This document shows, one piece after another, positions 15,348-16,667 of a DNA stretch of 16,667 nucleotides. The notes under the pieces are model-generated. The model saw nothing but the letters and a program-made list of their open reading frames with translations, made no database searches and was not told the DNA's origin. A program made the translations under genes and the position numbers. Origin of the DNA: UMGS1851 sp900555605 (GTDB lineage: Bacteria > Bacillota > Clostridia > UBA1212 > UBA1255); assembly GCA_902472555.1 (NCBI GenBank), contig CABROF010000054.1, forward strand, positions 1 through 16,667. The letters are read 5' to 3'. The stretch's first letter is position 1; every line of letters starts with the position of its first letter.

Positions 15348-16667
15348 ATGAAAAAGCAAATGCGGCAAAATGATTCTCGTGACCGGCTTCGGCCGGAGCG
15401 GCTTCATTCCGAGATCAAACATGCGCTCTCTCCGTATTTAAGAAAAATGCGGCGGGAGGCTCTGCTGAAAGCCGCTGCCGCCGGCGCCTGCTGCGGGGCT
15501 TCAGGAGGACTGCTGATCGTCGGCGCTTCCTTTTTATTACCCTGTCGGATTCCCTTTTTGTACGGATGGATGGCGGCCGTTGGGATCACGCTGATGGCGG
15601 CGTTTTTATTTTACCTGCATAAGCGTCCCGGCTTACGGGAGGTTGCGCGAAGGCTGGATCAAGCCGGCATGCATGAACGGGTGAGCACCATGCTGCAGTA
15701 TGCGGAAGCAGAGAATGCCTTCTGCCGCCTGCAGAGAGCGGATACCATCCGAAAACTGCAGGATTTCTCTCCAAAGCAAATGCGTATGCACATTTCCGCC
15801 GGTTTAGCCGCCGCCTGTCTTGTGCTGACGGCTGCGTTTACTGTAATGGGCTTTCTGCCGAATCAAAATCAGCAGGCCATTGCGGCACAGGAAAAACAAG
15901 AGCAGCTGACCGCGGAGCAGACAAAAGAATTGCTGGAGCAGTTAAAGAAAAAGGTGGAGGAAGCAAAGCTGCCGGCGGAGCTGAAAGAACAGGCGGACAC
16001 CATTTTGGACCGACTCGGAGAGGCGCTTGCAGAGGCGTCGCCTGCAACTGAGAAGCTGGCTCAAATCAGCCAAGCGTCTGAGCAGCTGGACCGGCTGATA
16101 GAGAAAGCCCGGGGGGCTGAACGCAAGGATGCGGGAGATCGTTTGCAGCAGGCGGCGGATGCGGCCGGCTTGCCCGAATCAGATGCGCTCCGGAAATTAG
16201 CGGAAGCCATTGAATCCGGGGATCAGAGTAAAATACAGGAATCTGCGGATGGCTTGCAGAAAGCCCTGCAGGAGTTAGCAAAGAACGGCAATACAGAGCA
16301 ACTGAAAGAAAGACTTGAGACACTTTCCGAGGTAACCGGACAGGCGGCCGGCCAAATGAAGGATCATTTATTTAAGGAAGCCATAAAGGAATTATCAGAT
16401 GCATTAAAAGATCTGGAAAATAAGCTTGCCTCCGGCGAGGTTCCCGAGAATCTCGAACAGCTGATAGAGGACGCCTTGTCATCTGCTGCAGAGACACTTC
16501 AAGACAGCGTATCGGAACAGACAGAACAGCAGCGCACGCTTCATGCTCTACTGCAGCAGCTGAAACAAAATGAGCTGAACGCGCAGAAAGACGGCGACCG
16601 GACCGGAGAACAGCAAAGCGGCGAGGGTCAGGGCAGCGGTGAAGGCCAGGGCAGCGGCGAGGGTCAG
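15348..16667 (+). CDS. Membrane protein with long coiled-coil region and Gly/Ser/Glu/Gln repeats (3' partial)
   Basis: The frame is open for 440 codons to the right edge with no stop. ATG 15348 follows GAGGAGG (15335-15341) by six bases. The basic N-terminus (about 1-40) is followed by two hydrophobic segments (about 42-64 and 70-90), a soluble loop with EVARRLDQAGMHERVSTMLQ (99-117), and a third hydrophobic segment (about 148-170). From about 176 to 415 the sequence is almost purely Glu/Lys/Gln/Ala/Leu and should form long helices or a coiled coil outside the membrane. It ends in GSGEGQ repeats. The layout and the R-R-L-D...ERV phrase recall DUF4175-like membrane proteins that often stand upstream of MoxR ATPase/DUF58 genes, but this is a loose resemblance. 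The function is unknown; a structural or envelope role is plausible. The window cuts the gene, so total length and downstream partners are hidden. Confidence 0.85.
   Translation, partial: MKKQMRQNDSRDRLRPERLHSEIKHALSPYLRKMRREALLKAAAAGACCGASGGLLIVGASFLLPCRIPFLYGWMAAVGITLMAAFLFYLHKRPGLREVARRLDQAGMHERVSTMLQYAEAENAFCRLQRADTIRKLQDFSPKQMRMHISAGLAAACLVLTAAFTVMGFLPNQNQQAIAAQEKQEQLTAEQTKELLEQLKKKVEEAKLPAELKEQADTILDRLGEALAEASPATEKLAQISQASEQLDRLIEKARGAERKDAGDRLQQAADAAGLPESDALRKLAEAIESGDQSKIQESADGLQKALQELAKNGNTEQLKERLETLSEVTGQAAGQMKDHLFKEAIKELSDALKDLENKLASGEVPENLEQLIEDALSSAAETLQDSVSEQTEQQRTLHALLQQLKQNELNAQKDGDRTGEQQSGEGQGSGEGQGSGEGQ
16617..16667 (+). repeat. 18-base tandem repeat encoding SGEGQG, cut by the window edge
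   Basis: Nearly three 18-base units, each encoding Ser-Gly-Glu-Gly-Gln-Gly with synonymous differences in the Gly, Glu and Gln codons. The array probably continues beyond the edge. It is a flexible low-complexity segment after the coiled coil and a potential site of copy-number change. Confidence 0.85.

Noticed and set aside
15000..15422. 140-codon frame on the minus strand across the right intergenic region
   Set aside because: No ribosome binding site or recognisable domain; its N-terminal part runs antisense to the start of the coiled-coil gene.

Overview
The window suggests a spore-forming, Gram-positive anaerobe of the Clostridia type. The support is a canonical SpoVS, an FtsK/SpoIIIE DNA translocase, strong AGGAGG-type ribosome binding sites, Gram-positive style surface proteins (lipoproteins, and proteins with an N-terminal signal plus a C-terminal membrane anchor and basic tail) and roughly balanced base composition. 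Genus cannot be fixed from the sequence alone. No rRNA, tRNA, CRISPR array, transposase or phage gene was seen.

Left part (1-10699, all on +): a glycan-utilisation locus. In order: the 3' part of a lipoprotein with a GH99/GH71/WbsX-like core and a C-terminal carbohydrate-binding-like domain; an AraC-family regulator; a rho-independent terminator; then a probable operon of four genes. The operon starts with an exported, C-terminally membrane-anchored protein resembling an (alpha/alpha)-barrel glycoside hydrolase, followed by its close paralogue with no signal peptide (predicted cytosolic). Next come a lipoprotein with two F5/8 type C (discoidin/CBM32-like) domains and a signal-peptide protein with three such domains and a C-terminal anchor. 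The simplest reading is that the discoidin proteins hold a complex glycan at the cell surface, the lipoprotein and the anchored enzyme cut it outside, and the cytosolic twin finishes imported fragments, with the AraC protein sensing the sugar. No transporter lies in the window.

Right part (10864-14857, all on -): housekeeping and sporulation genes read as spoVS, ftsK, folD. ftsK has its own clear promoter and a GTG start; folD follows 114 bases behind it. A perfect 24-bp palindrome lies in the convergent gap between the glycan operon and folD.

Right edge (15348-16667, +): an open reading frame that runs off the window. It encodes a protein with three predicted membrane segments, a very long charged helical or coiled-coil region and a Gly/Ser/Glu/Gln repeat at the edge. 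A plausible promoter stands about 160 bases upstream. The roughly 490-base gap between it and spoVS holds an inverted repeat and a stretch with RNA-structure potential, but no convincing gene.
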